Source: Flavobacterium aerium (GTDB lineage Bacteria > Bacteroidota > Bacteroidia > Flavobacteriales > Flavobacteriaceae). From it: a stretch of DNA of 64,000 nucleotides. A program made the translations under genes and the position numbers. The notes under the pieces were generated by a model, which was given only the letters and a program-made list of their open reading frames with translations, ran no database searches and was not told the origin of the DNA. Shown piece after piece: positions 7,800 through 16,745 of the stretch. The DNA lies in NCBI RefSeq assembly GCF_030766725.1, contig NZ_JARQWR010000008.1:124001-188000 (forward strand). The letters are read 5' to 3'. Each line of letters starts with the position of its first letter. The stretch's first letter is position 1.

Positions 7800-9110
7800 A
7801 TGAATAATATTGTAGCCATAGTAGGAAGACCAAATGTAGGGAAATCCACCCTTTTCAATAGACTGATTCAAAGGAGAGAAGCCATTGTGGATTCTGTAAG
7901 CGGGGTAACTCGTGATCGTAATTATGGAAAAAGTGAATGGAATGGAAAGGAATTTTCTGTAATTGATACCGGTGGATATGTTAGAGGTTCTGATGATGTT
8001 TTTGAAGGTGAGATTAGAAAACAAGTAGAGTTAGCAATCGATGAAGCAGATGTTATCATCTTTGTCGTAGATGTAGAAGAAGGTATTACACCAATGGATG
8101 CTGCTGTTTCTAAATTATTGCGTAAAGTAACAAAGCCAGTTTTATTAGCTGTTAATAAAGTAGATAATGCAATGCGTGAAAAAGACGCAGTTGAATTCTA
8201 TAATTTAGGTTTAGGAGAATACTTCACATTTGCAAGTATTTCTGGAAGTGGAACAGGAGATTTATTAGATGCTTTAATTGAAGCGTTCCCTGAGAAACCA
8301 GAACCAGTAAAAGAAGAAGTTGAATTACCTCGTTTTGCTGTAGTAGGAAGACCTAATGCGGGAAAATCTAGTTTTATCAATGCATTAATTGGTGAAGACC
8401 GATATATTGTAACTGATATTGCAGGAACAACGCGTGATTCTATTGATACGAAATTTGACCGTTTTGGTTTTGAATTCAATTTAGTAGATACAGCAGGTAT
8501 TCGTAGAAAAGCAAAAGTAAAAGAAGATTTAGAATTCTATTCTGTAATGCGTTCGGTAAGAGCGATTGAGCATAGTGATATTTGTATCCTTGTTATCGAT
8601 GCTACTAGAGGATTTGAAGGACAAGATCAGAGTATTTTCTGGTTAGCAGAAAAGAATAGAAAAGGAGTAGTAATCTTAGTGAATAAATGGGATTTAGTAG
8701 AGAAAGATACACACTCAACTAGAGAATATGAAGCACAAATTAGACAAGAGTTACAACCTTTTACAGATGTGCCAATTTTGTTTGTTTCTGCAATGACAAA
8801 ACAAAGATTATTGAAATCATTAGAAACAGCAGTACAAGTTTTTGAAAATAGAAAACAAAGAATTGCAACGTCTAAATTGAATGATTTAATGTTGCCTATT
8901 ATTGAGAACATGCCACCACCTGCTTTAAAAGGAAAGTATGTGAAAATTAAATATTGTATGCAGTTGCCAACACCAACACCTCAGTTCGTGTTTTTTGCTA
9001 ATATGCCACAATATATTAAAGAGCCTTACAAACGTTTCATCGAGAATAAATTGAGAGAGCATTTTGATTTTTCAGGAGTGCCGATTGATATTTATTTCAG
9101 ACAGAAATAA
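7800..9110 (+). CDS. der: GTPase Der (EngA), 50S ribosome assembly factor
   Basis: Der has two tandem GTPase domains and a C-terminal KH-like domain, and it acts in large-subunit maturation. All parts are present in 436 residues. The first G domain has GRPNVGKST (9-17), DTGG (56-59) and NKVD (119-122). The second has GRPNAGKSS (183-191), DTAG and NKWD. The ending with [10 protein letters not shown] and [11 protein letters not shown] is typical. It is a single gene with its own promoter element and a shared bidirectional terminator at 9128-9155. Confidence 0.97.
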   Translation: MNNIVAIVGRPNVGKSTLFNRLIQRREAIVDSVSGVTRDRNYGKSEWNGKEFSVIDTGGYVRGSDDVFEGEIRKQVELAIDEADVIIFVVDVEEGITPMDAAVSKLLRKVTKPVLLAVNKVDNAMREKDAVEFYNLGLGEYFTFASISGSGTGDLLDALIEAFPEKPEPVKEEVELPRFAVVGRPNAGKSSFINALIGEDRYIVTDIAGTTRDSIDTKFDRFGFEFNLVDTAGIRRKAKVKEDLEFYSVMRSVRAIEHSDICILVIDATRGFEGQDQSIFWLAEKNRKGVVILVNKWDLVEKDTHSTREYEAQIRQELQPFTDVPILFVSAMTKQRLLKSLETAVQVFENRKQRIATSKLNDLMLPIIENMPPPALKGKYVKIKYCMQLPTPTPQFVFFANMPQYIKEPYKRFIENKLREHFDFSGVPIDIYFRQK

Positions 9111-9127
9111 GAAAATAGACCCAATAA

Positions 9128-9155
9128 AAAAACCTGCAATTTGCAGGCTTTTTTG
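9128..9155. terminator. bidirectional terminator between der and the TPM operon
   Basis: A CCTGC/GCAGG stem with a five-base loop, flanked by A and T runs, lies between two converging genes. Confidence 0.75.
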
Positions 9156-9174
9156 TTTATATACGTTTAAGGTT

Positions 9175-9987
9175 TTACCAGCTTCCGCCAGAACCACCAC
9201 CGCTGAATCCGCCACCGCCGAAGCCGCCGCCAAATCCACCACCTCCGCCACCAGAGCTTCCTCCGCCGCCGAATCCTCCAAAACCACCTCCGCCACTACG
9301 GCCAAGACTACTTAAAATAATCATTTGAGCCAAGTCAAATCCACCGCCACCGCGACCACCATTGTTACCATTATTCTTGTTTTTAGACATGATAATAATA
9401 AAAATAATGAAAATGATGATGAATATAATAACCCCAGCTCCAGATGAATCGTCTTTGTTCTGGATGCGTGTACCCTTGTATTTACCTTTTAGGACTTCAA
9501 ATATGGCATAAGTACCTTTGTCTAGTCCATTGTAATAACTTCCAGCTTTGAACTCAGGGATAATGATGTTACGTGTAATCTCACCACCAATTCCGGCTGT
9601 TAAACGATCCTCAACACCATATCCTGGAGAAATCCAGATATTACGTTCATTTTTTGCTAATAAGATAAAGACACCATTGTCTTCTTTTGCTTGTCCAACA
9701 CCCCATTTCTGAGCCCATTGAGCTGACAAAAGACCGATGTTTTCACCTTTTATAGATTCAATCGTTACGACTACAATTTGAGTAGAAGTTGAATCAGAGT
9801 ATTTGATGAGTTTATTTTCTAAACTTGCTTTTTCTTCAGCGCTTAATAAATTTGCATAATCATATACACTCGTTTGGAATTTTGGTTTCTCAGGTATTGT
9901 AAACTGTGAAAAACCAACCTGTACGAATGCGATACAAAGCAGTAATTGTAATGCGAATTGCTTCACAATGAATTTTTGAATTCTCAT
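9175..9987 (-). CDS. TPM-domain exported protein with glycine-rich tail
   Basis: This 270-residue protein has a signal peptide ending near VGFSQ. A TPM (YgcG/Psb32-type) domain occupies about residues 30-175 (SVYDYANLLSAEEK, TQIVVVTIES, NGVFILLAKNERNIWISPG). A transmembrane helix follows (GVIIFIIIFIIFIIIMS), and the C-terminal tail of about 65 residues is almost pure Gly/Ser with Phe. TPM proteins of this form are membrane-anchored, with proposed roles in envelope or membrane-protein repair. It is the last gene of a minus-strand operon with a second TPM protein and LemA, a conserved association. The glycine repeats create long false ORFs in other frames. Confidence 0.85.
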   Translation of the reverse strand: MRIQKFIVKQFALQLLLCIAFVQVGFSQFTIPEKPKFQTSVYDYANLLSAEEKASLENKLIKYSDSTSTQIVVVTIESIKGENIGLLSAQWAQKWGVGQAKEDNGVFILLAKNERNIWISPGYGVEDRLTAGIGGEITRNIIIPEFKAGSYYNGLDKGTYAIFEVLKGKYKGTRIQNKDDSSGAGVIIFIIIFIIFIIIMSKNKNNGNNGGRGGGGFDLAQMIILSSLGRSGGGGFGGFGGGGSSGGGGGGFGGGFGGGGFSGGGSGGSW

Positions 9988-10424
9988 TATCCTTTAGAGA
10001 TATTATCAGGTAATTCGTTGACGTCATCTTCAAGGGAAGGGAAGTGCTTTTTCAAACGCTCACCTGCTTTTATGATTCCGTCAATAAGACCTTGTTTAAA
10101 GTTTCCGTTTTTAAAATGGGCTACCATAATGTCTTTTGTGCTGTCCCAAAACTCAGCCCCTACGATATCATTAATTCCTTTGTCGCCATAGATTACAAAT
10201 GTTTTGTCCTCTATCGCAAGGTAAATTAAAACACCATTACTTAATTTGGTTTTGTCCATGTTTAAAAAGTGAAAAACTTCCATAGCCCGATCAAACGGAT
10301 CTATGGAAGTAGTTTTTTCTAAATGAACTCTAATCTCGCCCGAAGTATTATTTTCGGCAATACGTATTGCCTCAACAATTTCTTGTTCGTCTTCAGGGCT
10401 TAAAAAGTCTTCTACTTTTGACAT
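9987..10424 (-). CDS. TPM-domain protein, cytoplasmic form
   Basis: A 145-residue TPM-domain protein without signal peptide or membrane helix. The core motifs are SGEIRVHLE, NGVLIYLAIEDKTFVIYGDKG and KQGLIDGIIKAGERL. The gene directly abuts its neighbour (its last base is the first of the downstream TPM gene) and starts one base after lemA stops, so the three are translationally coupled. A membrane-linked partner of LemA and the longer TPM protein is likely; the biochemical role is not established. Confidence 0.82.
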   Translation of the reverse strand: MSKVEDFLSPEDEQEIVEAIRIAENNTSGEIRVHLEKTTSIDPFDRAMEVFHFLNMDKTKLSNGVLIYLAIEDKTFVIYGDKGINDIVGAEFWDSTKDIMVAHFKNGNFKQGLIDGIIKAGERLKKHFPSLEDDVNELPDNISKG

Positions 10425-10425
10425 T

Positions 10426-11025
10426 TTATTTTAAATCAAAATTTACTTCTACTGGTTTTTGTGCAGATGGTTCAGCATCAAAATAAGGTTTACCTTCAAA
10501 GTTAAACCAACCCGCAAGTATAGAATTCGGGAATGTTTTAACGTGATTATTGTACGGTTTAATAGCCTCGTTGAATCGAACTCTAGCTGTTTGGATCGTA
10601 TTCTCTGTACTGGTAAGCTCATCTTGTAATTTCAAGAAATTCTGATTTGCTTTCAAGTCAGGGTAACGCTCAACTGAAACTAATAAACGAGATAATGCAC
10701 TACTTACACCACCTTGAACTTCATTAAATTGTTTTAATTGTTCTGGCGTAATGTTAGAAGGATCAATCGTTGTAGCGGTAGCTTTTGCACGTGCTTCAAT
10801 AACTGCAGTTAATGTACCTTTTTCAAAATCAGCAGCACCTTGTACAGTTTTTACTAAATTTCCAATTAAATCATTTCTTCTTTGGTAAGACGTTTGGACA
10901 TTACCCCAAGCCTCAGAAACATTTTCATTCAGCGTTACAGCAGTATTGTTAAAGTTTTTTGCCCAAAGAAATACGATTAAAGCAATTACGCCTATTACGA
11001 TTACGGGAATTAGCCATTTTTTCAT
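10426..11025 (-). CDS. LemA family protein
   Basis: A 199-residue protein with an N-terminal transmembrane helix (WLIPVIVIGVIALIVFLWA) and a helical body typical of LemA: ENVSEAWGNVQTSYQRRNDL, then the helical RYPDLKANQNFLKLQDEL segment and a C-terminal FPNSILAGWFNFEGKPYF. LemA proteins lie in the inner membrane with the helical part outside, and they occur with TPM proteins across bacteria. The position between merR/M23 and the TPM genes supports one operon. Confidence 0.93.
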   Translation of the reverse strand: MKKWLIPVIVIGVIALIVFLWAKNFNNTAVTLNENVSEAWGNVQTSYQRRNDLIGNLVKTVQGAADFEKGTLTAVIEARAKATATTIDPSNITPEQLKQFNEVQGGVSSALSRLLVSVERYPDLKANQNFLKLQDELTSTENTIQTARVRFNEAIKPYNNHVKTFPNSILAGWFNFEGKPYFDAEPSAQKPVEVNFDLK

Positions 11026-11037
11026 TTGTTTCTGGTT

Positions 11038-11367
11038 TTAAAGTTGATTTTTAATGTTTATTAAGTTAGCTCTTACAGCTTCTAATTTACGAATAATTTC
11101 AAACTTATCTAAAGTTTTTTTCTGACCCTCCTTTAAGTGTGTTCTCGCACCATCCAGTGTAAATCCTCTTTCTTTAACTAAGTGATAAATTAATTGTAAG
11201 TTTTTGACGTCTTCTGGGGTAAACATACGATTTCCCTTCGCATTCTTTTTTGGTTTCAGAATATCAAATTCCTTATCCCAAAAGCGAATCAATGATGCGT
11301 TCACCTCAAAAGCTTTGGCAATTTCTCCAATGCTGTAATATCTTTTTTCTGGTAAGTCTAAATGCAT
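11038..11367 (-). CDS. MerR-family transcriptional regulator
   Basis: A 109-residue MerR-type regulator. The winged helix begins YYSIGEIAKAFEVNASLIRF, followed by LKPKKNAKGNRMFTPEDVKN and a coiled-coil dimerisation helix at the C-terminus. There is no cysteine, so it lacks the metal-binding site of classical MerR. Its start overlaps the M23 peptidase stop in a TAATG junction. An envelope-related target is inferred only from the operon. Confidence 0.9.
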   Translation of the reverse strand: MHLDLPEKRYYSIGEIAKAFEVNASLIRFWDKEFDILKPKKNAKGNRMFTPEDVKNLQLIYHLVKERGFTLDGARTHLKEGQKKTLDKFEIIRKLEAVRANLINIKNQL

Positions 11368-12344
11368 TAATCGAGTGCTTGATTTTCTTGGTTAGCTAAT
11401 TTTGAAATGGCTAGATATTCTGCTGCGGAAATATTTCCGTAATAGAAATTAATAGGGTTAATTACTTCGCCGTCTTTGTGTACTTCATAATGTAAATGTG
11501 AAGCTTCAGATCGACCAGTATTACCCACATATCCTATAACATCTCCTCTTTTTACACGCTGCCCTGGTCGAACATTGTATTTGCTTAAATGCGCATATAA
11601 AGTTTCGTAACCATACCCATGTTGGATTACTATATGATTCCCATATCCTGTGGCTGTATTATCGGCACGATTAACAACACCATCTCCCGTAGCAAAAATA
11701 GGTGTTCCAACTTTAGCAGAGAAATCCATTCCGGCATGGAATTTTTTAATCTTGGTAAATGGATCACTTCGGTATCCAAATCCAGAAGCCATGCGTTTTA
11801 AATCTTCATTCTTCACGGGTTGAATAGCAGGAATAGCGGCTAATAATTTTTCTTTGGCAGAAGCCAATTTTATAATTTCATCCAAGGATTTTGATTGAAT
11901 CACTAATTGTTTGGAAATAATATCAACACGTTTTGTAGTGTTTTTAACCAATTCCGAATTATCATATCCATCCAATTCTTTATAACGATTGATTCCGCCA
12001 AAACCAGCTTTTCGTTGTTCATCAGGAATGGGAGAAGTATTAAAATAAATACGATATAAATTATTATCACGGTCTTCTACATTCGCTAATACTTCATCAA
12101 TCTGATCCATTTTTTTATCAATGATTGAGTAACGAAGCTTTAAATTTTCAATTTCACGAGCTTGCAAACGGTCCTTTGGTGTTTCAAAAAAAGGTGTATT
12201 TAATAATATTACAAAACAAATAAATCCAAACAATGCAGAAGCAGCTAGGAATAAAAGAATATAACTCAGCTTTCTACCTTTTTTGGGTTGAATTTTCCGA
12301 TATGCTAAATTTTCTGAATCGTAATAATATTTTACCTTCGACAT
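11367..12344 (-). CDS. M23-family metallopeptidase (cell-wall endopeptidase)
   Basis: A 325-residue peptidase with one N-terminal transmembrane helix (about 28-49), a coiled-coil region and a C-terminal LytM/M23 domain. The zinc ligands are visible in FHAGMDFSAKVG (HxxxD) and SHLHYEVH (HxH), with the intervening YGNHIVIQHG and YETLYAHLS strands. Such proteins cleave peptidoglycan cross-bridges or activate other hydrolases in the periplasm. It is the first gene of the minus-strand M23-merR-lemA-TPM-TPM operon and is divergent from alaS. Confidence 0.93.
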   Translation of the reverse strand: MSKVKYYYDSENLAYRKIQPKKGRKLSYILLFLAASALFGFICFVILLNTPFFETPKDRLQAREIENLKLRYSIIDKKMDQIDEVLANVEDRDNNLYRIYFNTSPIPDEQRKAGFGGINRYKELDGYDNSELVKNTTKRVDIISKQLVIQSKSLDEIIKLASAKEKLLAAIPAIQPVKNEDLKRMASGFGYRSDPFTKIKKFHAGMDFSAKVGTPIFATGDGVVNRADNTATGYGNHIVIQHGYGYETLYAHLSKYNVRPGQRVKRGDVIGYVGNTGRSEASHLHYEVHKDGEVINPINFYYGNISAAEYLAISKLANQENQALD

Positions 12345-12358
12345 GTTTTAAAATATAC

Positions 12359-12441
12359 TATTTTTGCACCTTACAAAAAAGGAGAATCGCTTTAATGGTT
12401 ATTGATAGACGAACAAATTTAATAAATGTTTCGCTTGTTTA
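12359..12441 (+). promoter_or_regulatory. possible promoter and 15-codon leader ORF upstream of alaS
   Basis: TATTTTTG at 12359-12366 matches the -7 element. It is followed by AAAAAAGGAGAATCG, an unusually good Shine-Dalgarno sequence for this genome, then an ATG at 12394 and a 15-codon ORF (MVIDRRTNLINVSLV) ending in TAG at 12441. alaS starts 75 bases later. It could be a leader peptide or a chance match. There is no run of alanine codons, so classical attenuation by alanine is not supported. Confidence 0.3.
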
Positions 12442-12516
12442 GTCCATTTTTTTCAATCGTTTAACTTTTTGTTGTAAATTGTTTTTCACGTTTAATTTTA
12501 TTTCAATCTATATTTT

Positions 12517-15144
12517 ATGAAATCGCAAGATATCAGAGCTCAATTTCTCAGTTTTTTCCAAAGCAAAGGTCATACCATTGTACCTTCAGCACCTATCGTA
12601 ATTAAAGATGATCCAACTTTGATGTTTACGAATTCGGGAATGGCCCAGTTCAAAGAGTTCTTTCTTGGGAATGGAACACCAAAAAGTAATCGTTTAGTGG
12701 ATACACAAAAATGTTTGCGTGTATCGGGAAAACACAATGATTTAGAGGAAGTAGGTATTGATACTTACCACCACACGATGTTTGAAATGTTAGGAAACTG
12801 GAGTTTTGGTGACTATTTCAAAAAAGAAGCGATTCATTGGGCATGGGAATTATTGACAGAAGTATATAAGATTGATAAAGACATTTTATACGTAACTGTT
12901 TTTGAAGGAAGTGAAGATGATGGATTGTCAATAGATCAGGAGGCGTATGATATTTGGAAAACAATTATTGCAGAAGATCGTATCCTTTTAGGAAGTAAAA
13001 AAGATAATTTCTGGGAAATGGGAGATCAAGGACCATGTGGACCATGTTCTGAAATTCATGTAGATATTCGTTCCGCAGAAGAAAAAGCAAAAGTGCCAGG
13101 GAAAGACCTCGTAAACATGGATCATCCACAAGTAGTGGAAATCTGGAATAATGTATTTATGGAATTCAACCGTAAGGCAGATGGCTCTTTAGAGAAATTA
13201 CCAGCACAACACGTAGATACAGGAATGGGGTTTGAACGTTTATGTATGGTTTTACAAGGCGTACAATCCAACTATGATACAGACGTATTTACACCGCTAA
13301 TTCAGAAAATTGAAACAATTACGGGTGCAAAATACACGATAAAAGCTTCTAATGACGAAGAAGAAAAAGTAAATATTGCTCTTAGAGTTATCGCTGATCA
13401 CGTACGTGCCGTTGCTTTTGCGATTGCAGACGGACAGTTGCCTTCAAATACTGGAGCAGGATATGTAATCCGAAGAATTTTGAGAAGAGCAATTCGTTAT
13501 GCATTTACTTTCTTGGATCAAAAAGAACCTTTTATTTATGAATTAGTTGATACATTAAGTAGTCAAATGGGAGCATCATTTCCAGAGATTACAGCACAAA
13601 AATCATTGGTTCAAAATGTAATTAGAGAAGAAGAAAACTCATTCTTACGCACTTTAGACCAAGGATTACAATTGTTAGAAAATGTAATCAATTCAACAAA
13701 AGAGAAAACAGTTTCAGGGCAAAAAGCCTTTGAATTATATGATACATTTGGTTTTCCAATCGACTTAACAGCATTAATCCTAAGAGAAAGAGGATTATTG
13801 CTTGATGAAGCTGGATTTGAAGCAGAAATGGAAAAGCAAAAATCACGTTCTCGTGCTGCATCAGAAGTAAGTACAGATGACTGGACGATACTTGTTCCGG
13901 GTAATACTGAAACTTTTGTAGGATATGACGAATTGGAAAACGAAGTGAATATCACACGTTACCGTAAAGTTGATTCTAAAAAAGACGGAAAGCTATACCA
14001 AATCGTTTTGGATAATACACCGTTCTATCCAGAAGGTGGAGGGCAAGTAGGAGATAAAGGAGTTTTGATTACACCAAACGAAACAATTGAAGTAATTGAT
14101 ACTAAAAAAGAGAATAATTTAATTTTACATTTTACCAAAACGTTACCATCAAATCCTTCAGGAAAGTTAGTAGCGAAAGTAAATGAAAAACTAAGATCAG
14201 ACTCTGCTAGTAATCACTCTGCAACTCACTTATTGCACCAAGCATTGAGAAGTGTTTTGGGAACACACGTAGAACAAAAAGGATCTCTAGTAAGTCCAAA
14301 TTATTTACGTTTTGACTTTTCTCACTTCGCTAAATTAACAGAAGAAGAATTGCAACAAGTTGAAGATTTTGTAAATGCAAGAATTCAAGAGCAATTACCA
14401 TTAGTAGAACGTAGAAGTATTCCATTCCAACAAGCAGTAGACGAAGGAGCAATGGCTTTATTTGGGGAGAAATATGGAGACAATGTGAGAGCGATTAAGT
14501 TTGGTCAAAGTATGGAATTATGTGGAGGTATTCACGTGAAGAATACAGCAGATATTTGGCATTTCAAAATCAACAGTGAAGGAGCAGTTGCAGCAGGAAT
14601 ACGTCGTATTGAAGCGATCACAAATGAAGGAGTAAAAGAATATTTTGCAGAACAAAGCAATACCTTAAAAGAGATTGTGAGTACTTTGAAAAATGCACAA
14701 GATCCAATCAAAGCAGTAGCTTCTTTGCAAGAAGAAAATGCAAAACTGAAAAAACAATTGGAAAACCTGTTAAAAGATAAAGCGAAGAATTTAAAAGGAG
14801 AGTTAGCTGCTGAAATTAAAGAAATCAACGGAATCCAATTCCTAGCAAAACAAGTAGCTTTAGATGTAAATGGAGTAAAAGATTTAGCGTACGAATTAGG
14901 GACATTAGGAAATAATGTATTCTTAGTTTTAGCTTCTGCCGAAGAAGATAAAGCAACATTAACGTGCTATATCTCGAAAGAATTAGTAGCAGAACGTAAC
15001 TTAAATGCTGGTCAGGTAGTTCGTGAATTAGGGAAATACATCCAAGGTGGCGGAGGTGGACAACCTTTCTTTGCAACAGCAGGAGGTAAAAATCCAAATG
15101 GAATTGCTGAAGCCTTGCAACATGCCGAAGGTTTTATAAAATAA
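12517..15144 (+). CDS. alaS: alanyl-tRNA synthetase
   Basis: AlaRS charges tRNA-Ala and edits mischarged Ser/Gly. The 875-residue length is full. The class II core starts [20 protein letters not shown] and includes the TGMGFERL motif and [17 protein letters not shown]. The editing domain has the zinc site HSATHLLH and ELCGGIH, and the C-terminal C-Ala/DHHA1 domain contains [16 protein letters not shown]. It is followed after a short palindrome by the GSCFA gene on the same strand, a neighbour common in Flavobacteriia. Confidence 0.98.
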   Translation: MKSQDIRAQFLSFFQSKGHTIVPSAPIVIKDDPTLMFTNSGMAQFKEFFLGNGTPKSNRLVDTQKCLRVSGKHNDLEEVGIDTYHHTMFEMLGNWSFGDYFKKEAIHWAWELLTEVYKIDKDILYVTVFEGSEDDGLSIDQEAYDIWKTIIAEDRILLGSKKDNFWEMGDQGPCGPCSEIHVDIRSAEEKAKVPGKDLVNMDHPQVVEIWNNVFMEFNRKADGSLEKLPAQHVDTGMGFERLCMVLQGVQSNYDTDVFTPLIQKIETITGAKYTIKASNDEEEKVNIALRVIADHVRAVAFAIADGQLPSNTGAGYVIRRILRRAIRYAFTFLDQKEPFIYELVDTLSSQMGASFPEITAQKSLVQNVIREEENSFLRTLDQGLQLLENVINSTKEKTVSGQKAFELYDTFGFPIDLTALILRERGLLLDEAGFEAEMEKQKSRSRAASEVSTDDWTILVPGNTETFVGYDELENEVNITRYRKVDSKKDGKLYQIVLDNTPFYPEGGGQVGDKGVLITPNETIEVIDTKKENNLILHFTKTLPSNPSGKLVAKVNEKLRSDSASNHSATHLLHQALRSVLGTHVEQKGSLVSPNYLRFDFSHFAKLTEEELQQVEDFVNARIQEQLPLVERRSIPFQQAVDEGAMALFGEKYGDNVRAIKFGQSMELCGGIHVKNTADIWHFKINSEGAVAAGIRRIEAITNEGVKEYFAEQSNTLKEIVSTLKNAQDPIKAVASLQEENAKLKKQLENLLKDKAKNLKGELAAEIKEINGIQFLAKQVALDVNGVKDLAYELGTLGNNVFLVLASAEEDKATLTCYISKELVAERNLNAGQVVRELGKYIQGGGGGQPFFATAGGKNPNGIAEALQHAEGFIK

Positions 15145-15146
15145 TT

Positions 15147-15164
15147 ACTTCCCTAAAGGGAAGT
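15147..15164. other. short palindrome between alaS and the GSCFA gene
   Basis: ACTTCCC-TAAA-GGGAAGT is a perfect 7-bp hairpin in the 22-base gap before the next gene's first possible ATG. There is no T run, so it is not an intrinsic terminator. The right arm would act as a purine-rich ribosome-binding site and could be masked by the stem. Confidence 0.4.
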
Positions 15165-15178
15165 GAATGAAATACAAT

Positions 15179-16120
15179 ATGAATTTCAGAACCCAAATAC
15201 CCATTTCAAAAAGTAGTAACCCGATGGATTACTCTTCTAGAGTGGTGTCTTTGGGTTCTTGCTTTGCAGTCAACATCAGTCAGAAATTAGAATACTTTAA
15301 ATTTCAGAATTACTGTAATCCTTACGGGATCCTATTTCATCCCTTGGCAATAGAAAAAGCAATCGATTTTGCTTTGAGACAAAAAGAATTTACTGCGGAA
15401 GATTTATTTTTTCACAATGAACAATGGCATTCCTATGATGTGCATTCTGACTTGAGCCATGCAAATCCAGAAGTGGTATTACAATCACTAAATGAGATAA
15501 CGAAAGTAATGCACTCACAATTAGTTTATGCTACACACGTTATAATTACATTAGGGACAGCGTGGGTGTATCAAAATGTAGAGAGCAATCATATTGTTGC
15601 AAATTGCCATAAAGTGCCTCAAAAGCAATTTAAAAAAGAATTATTGACAGTTGAACAGGTTAGAAAAAGTTTGAAAAATATTATCTTTAAACTTCAAGAA
15701 GTGAATCCAACCCTTCAGATTATTTTTACGGTTTCCCCGGTACGTCATATAAAAGATGGTTTTGTAGAAAATCAACAAAGTAAAGCCCATTTGATTGCGG
15801 CAATACATGAAACCATGAAAGAAGGAGTAACCTATTTTCCGTCGTATGAGATTATGATGGATGAGTTACGAGATTATCGTTTTTATACCGAAGATATGAT
15901 TCATCCTAGTGTTGTTGCAATTGATTATATTTGGGAAAGGTTTTCTAATTCTTGGATTGAGGACGAAGCCAATAAAATTATGACAAAGGTAGATGATATA
16001 CAAAAAGGATTGAGGCATAGACCATTTAATCCCGATTCAGCAGGGCACCAAAAGTTTAAGTTAGGATTGACAAAAAAGATAAATGACCTGAAAGTTCAAT
16101 ATCCATTGATGAAATTTTAA
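15179..16120 (+). CDS. GSCFA-domain protein (SGNH-like hydrolase)
   Basis: A member of the GSCFA family, named after the motif seen here as SLGSCFAVNIS, where the cysteine region replaces the SGNH nucleophile block. Other conserved parts are NPYGILFHP, THVIITLGTAWVY, FTVSPVRHIKDG and the late DMIHPS histidine block. The family is related to lipases and acylesterases of the SGNH fold, but the substrate is unknown. The ATG at 15179 gives the family-typical start MNFRTQIPISKS; an in-frame ATG at 15167 would add four residues. It is probably cotranscribed with the DUF4230 gene two bases downstream. Confidence 0.85.
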   Translation: MNFRTQIPISKSSNPMDYSSRVVSLGSCFAVNISQKLEYFKFQNYCNPYGILFHPLAIEKAIDFALRQKEFTAEDLFFHNEQWHSYDVHSDLSHANPEVVLQSLNEITKVMHSQLVYATHVIITLGTAWVYQNVESNHIVANCHKVPQKQFKKELLTVEQVRKSLKNIIFKLQEVNPTLQIIFTVSPVRHIKDGFVENQQSKAHLIAAIHETMKEGVTYFPSYEIMMDELRDYRFYTEDMIHPSVVAIDYIWERFSNSWIEDEANKIMTKVDDIQKGLRHRPFNPDSAGHQKFKLGLTKKINDLKVQYPLMKF

Positions 16121-16121
16121 T

Positions 16122-16733
16122 ATGAAAAAGATAATTGTAGGCGCTTTAATTATTGTAGCAATATTTGCGATATTCAAATATTGTGACCTGAAAAAAACGG
16201 AGAACGAAAACCTATTTCGCAATACAAATCTAATTCAACAACAAATAGAAAATGTTGGAAAGTTAGTCGTTACCGAGGGACATTTTTCAGAAGTACTCAC
16301 CTACAAAGACAAGCAAAATTATTTATTGGATTTCTTTTCTTTTGAGAAAAAAGCATTGATTGTTATTAATGCGGATGTATCAGTGTCCTATAACTTAAGA
16401 GAGATACAATACGATATTGATGAAAAGAATAAAGTAATTACAATTAAGAATATTCCTAAGCCAGAAATAAAAATCAATCCAAATATTGAATTTTACGATG
16501 TAAATCAAAGTCGTTTGAATCCATTTACGGGAGATGATTACAATAAGATAAATGCAAAAGTAAGAGTAGAATTAGCAAAAAAGATTGATAAATCTTCGCT
16601 TAAATCCAATGCTCAGAATCGTCTAATTAGTGAGTTGCAAAAGATATTAATTCTGACCAATTCAATGGGTTGGACATTACAATACAACAATCAGAAAATT
16701 GATAATGAATCAATCGATGAGGTTGTATTGTAA
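16122..16733 (+). CDS. DUF4230 domain protein, membrane-anchored
   Basis: A 203-residue protein with an N-terminal transmembrane helix (KKIIVGALIIVAIFAIFKY) and a DUF4230 body (GKLVVTEGHFSEVLTYKD, ALIVINADVSVSYNL, ITIKNIPKPEIKINPN). The function of the family is unknown. It starts two bases after the GSCFA stop and so is part of the alaS-GSCFA unit. It converges with the aromatic hydroxylase gene. Confidence 0.85.
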   Translation: MKKIIVGALIIVAIFAIFKYCDLKKTENENLFRNTNLIQQQIENVGKLVVTEGHFSEVLTYKDKQNYLLDFFSFEKKALIVINADVSVSYNLREIQYDIDEKNKVITIKNIPKPEIKINPNIEFYDVNQSRLNPFTGDDYNKINAKVRVELAKKIDKSSLKSNAQNRLISELQKILILTNSMGWTLQYNNQKIDNESIDEVVL

Positions 16734-16745
16734 TGAATATAATTT

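Noticed and set aside
9064..9315. Plus-strand ORF of 83 residues and a minus-strand ORF at 9072-9305, both rich in Ser/Thr/Ala
   Set aside because: They are frame shadows of the glycine-rich tail of the TPM protein at 9175-9987, which reads as low-complexity in every frame.
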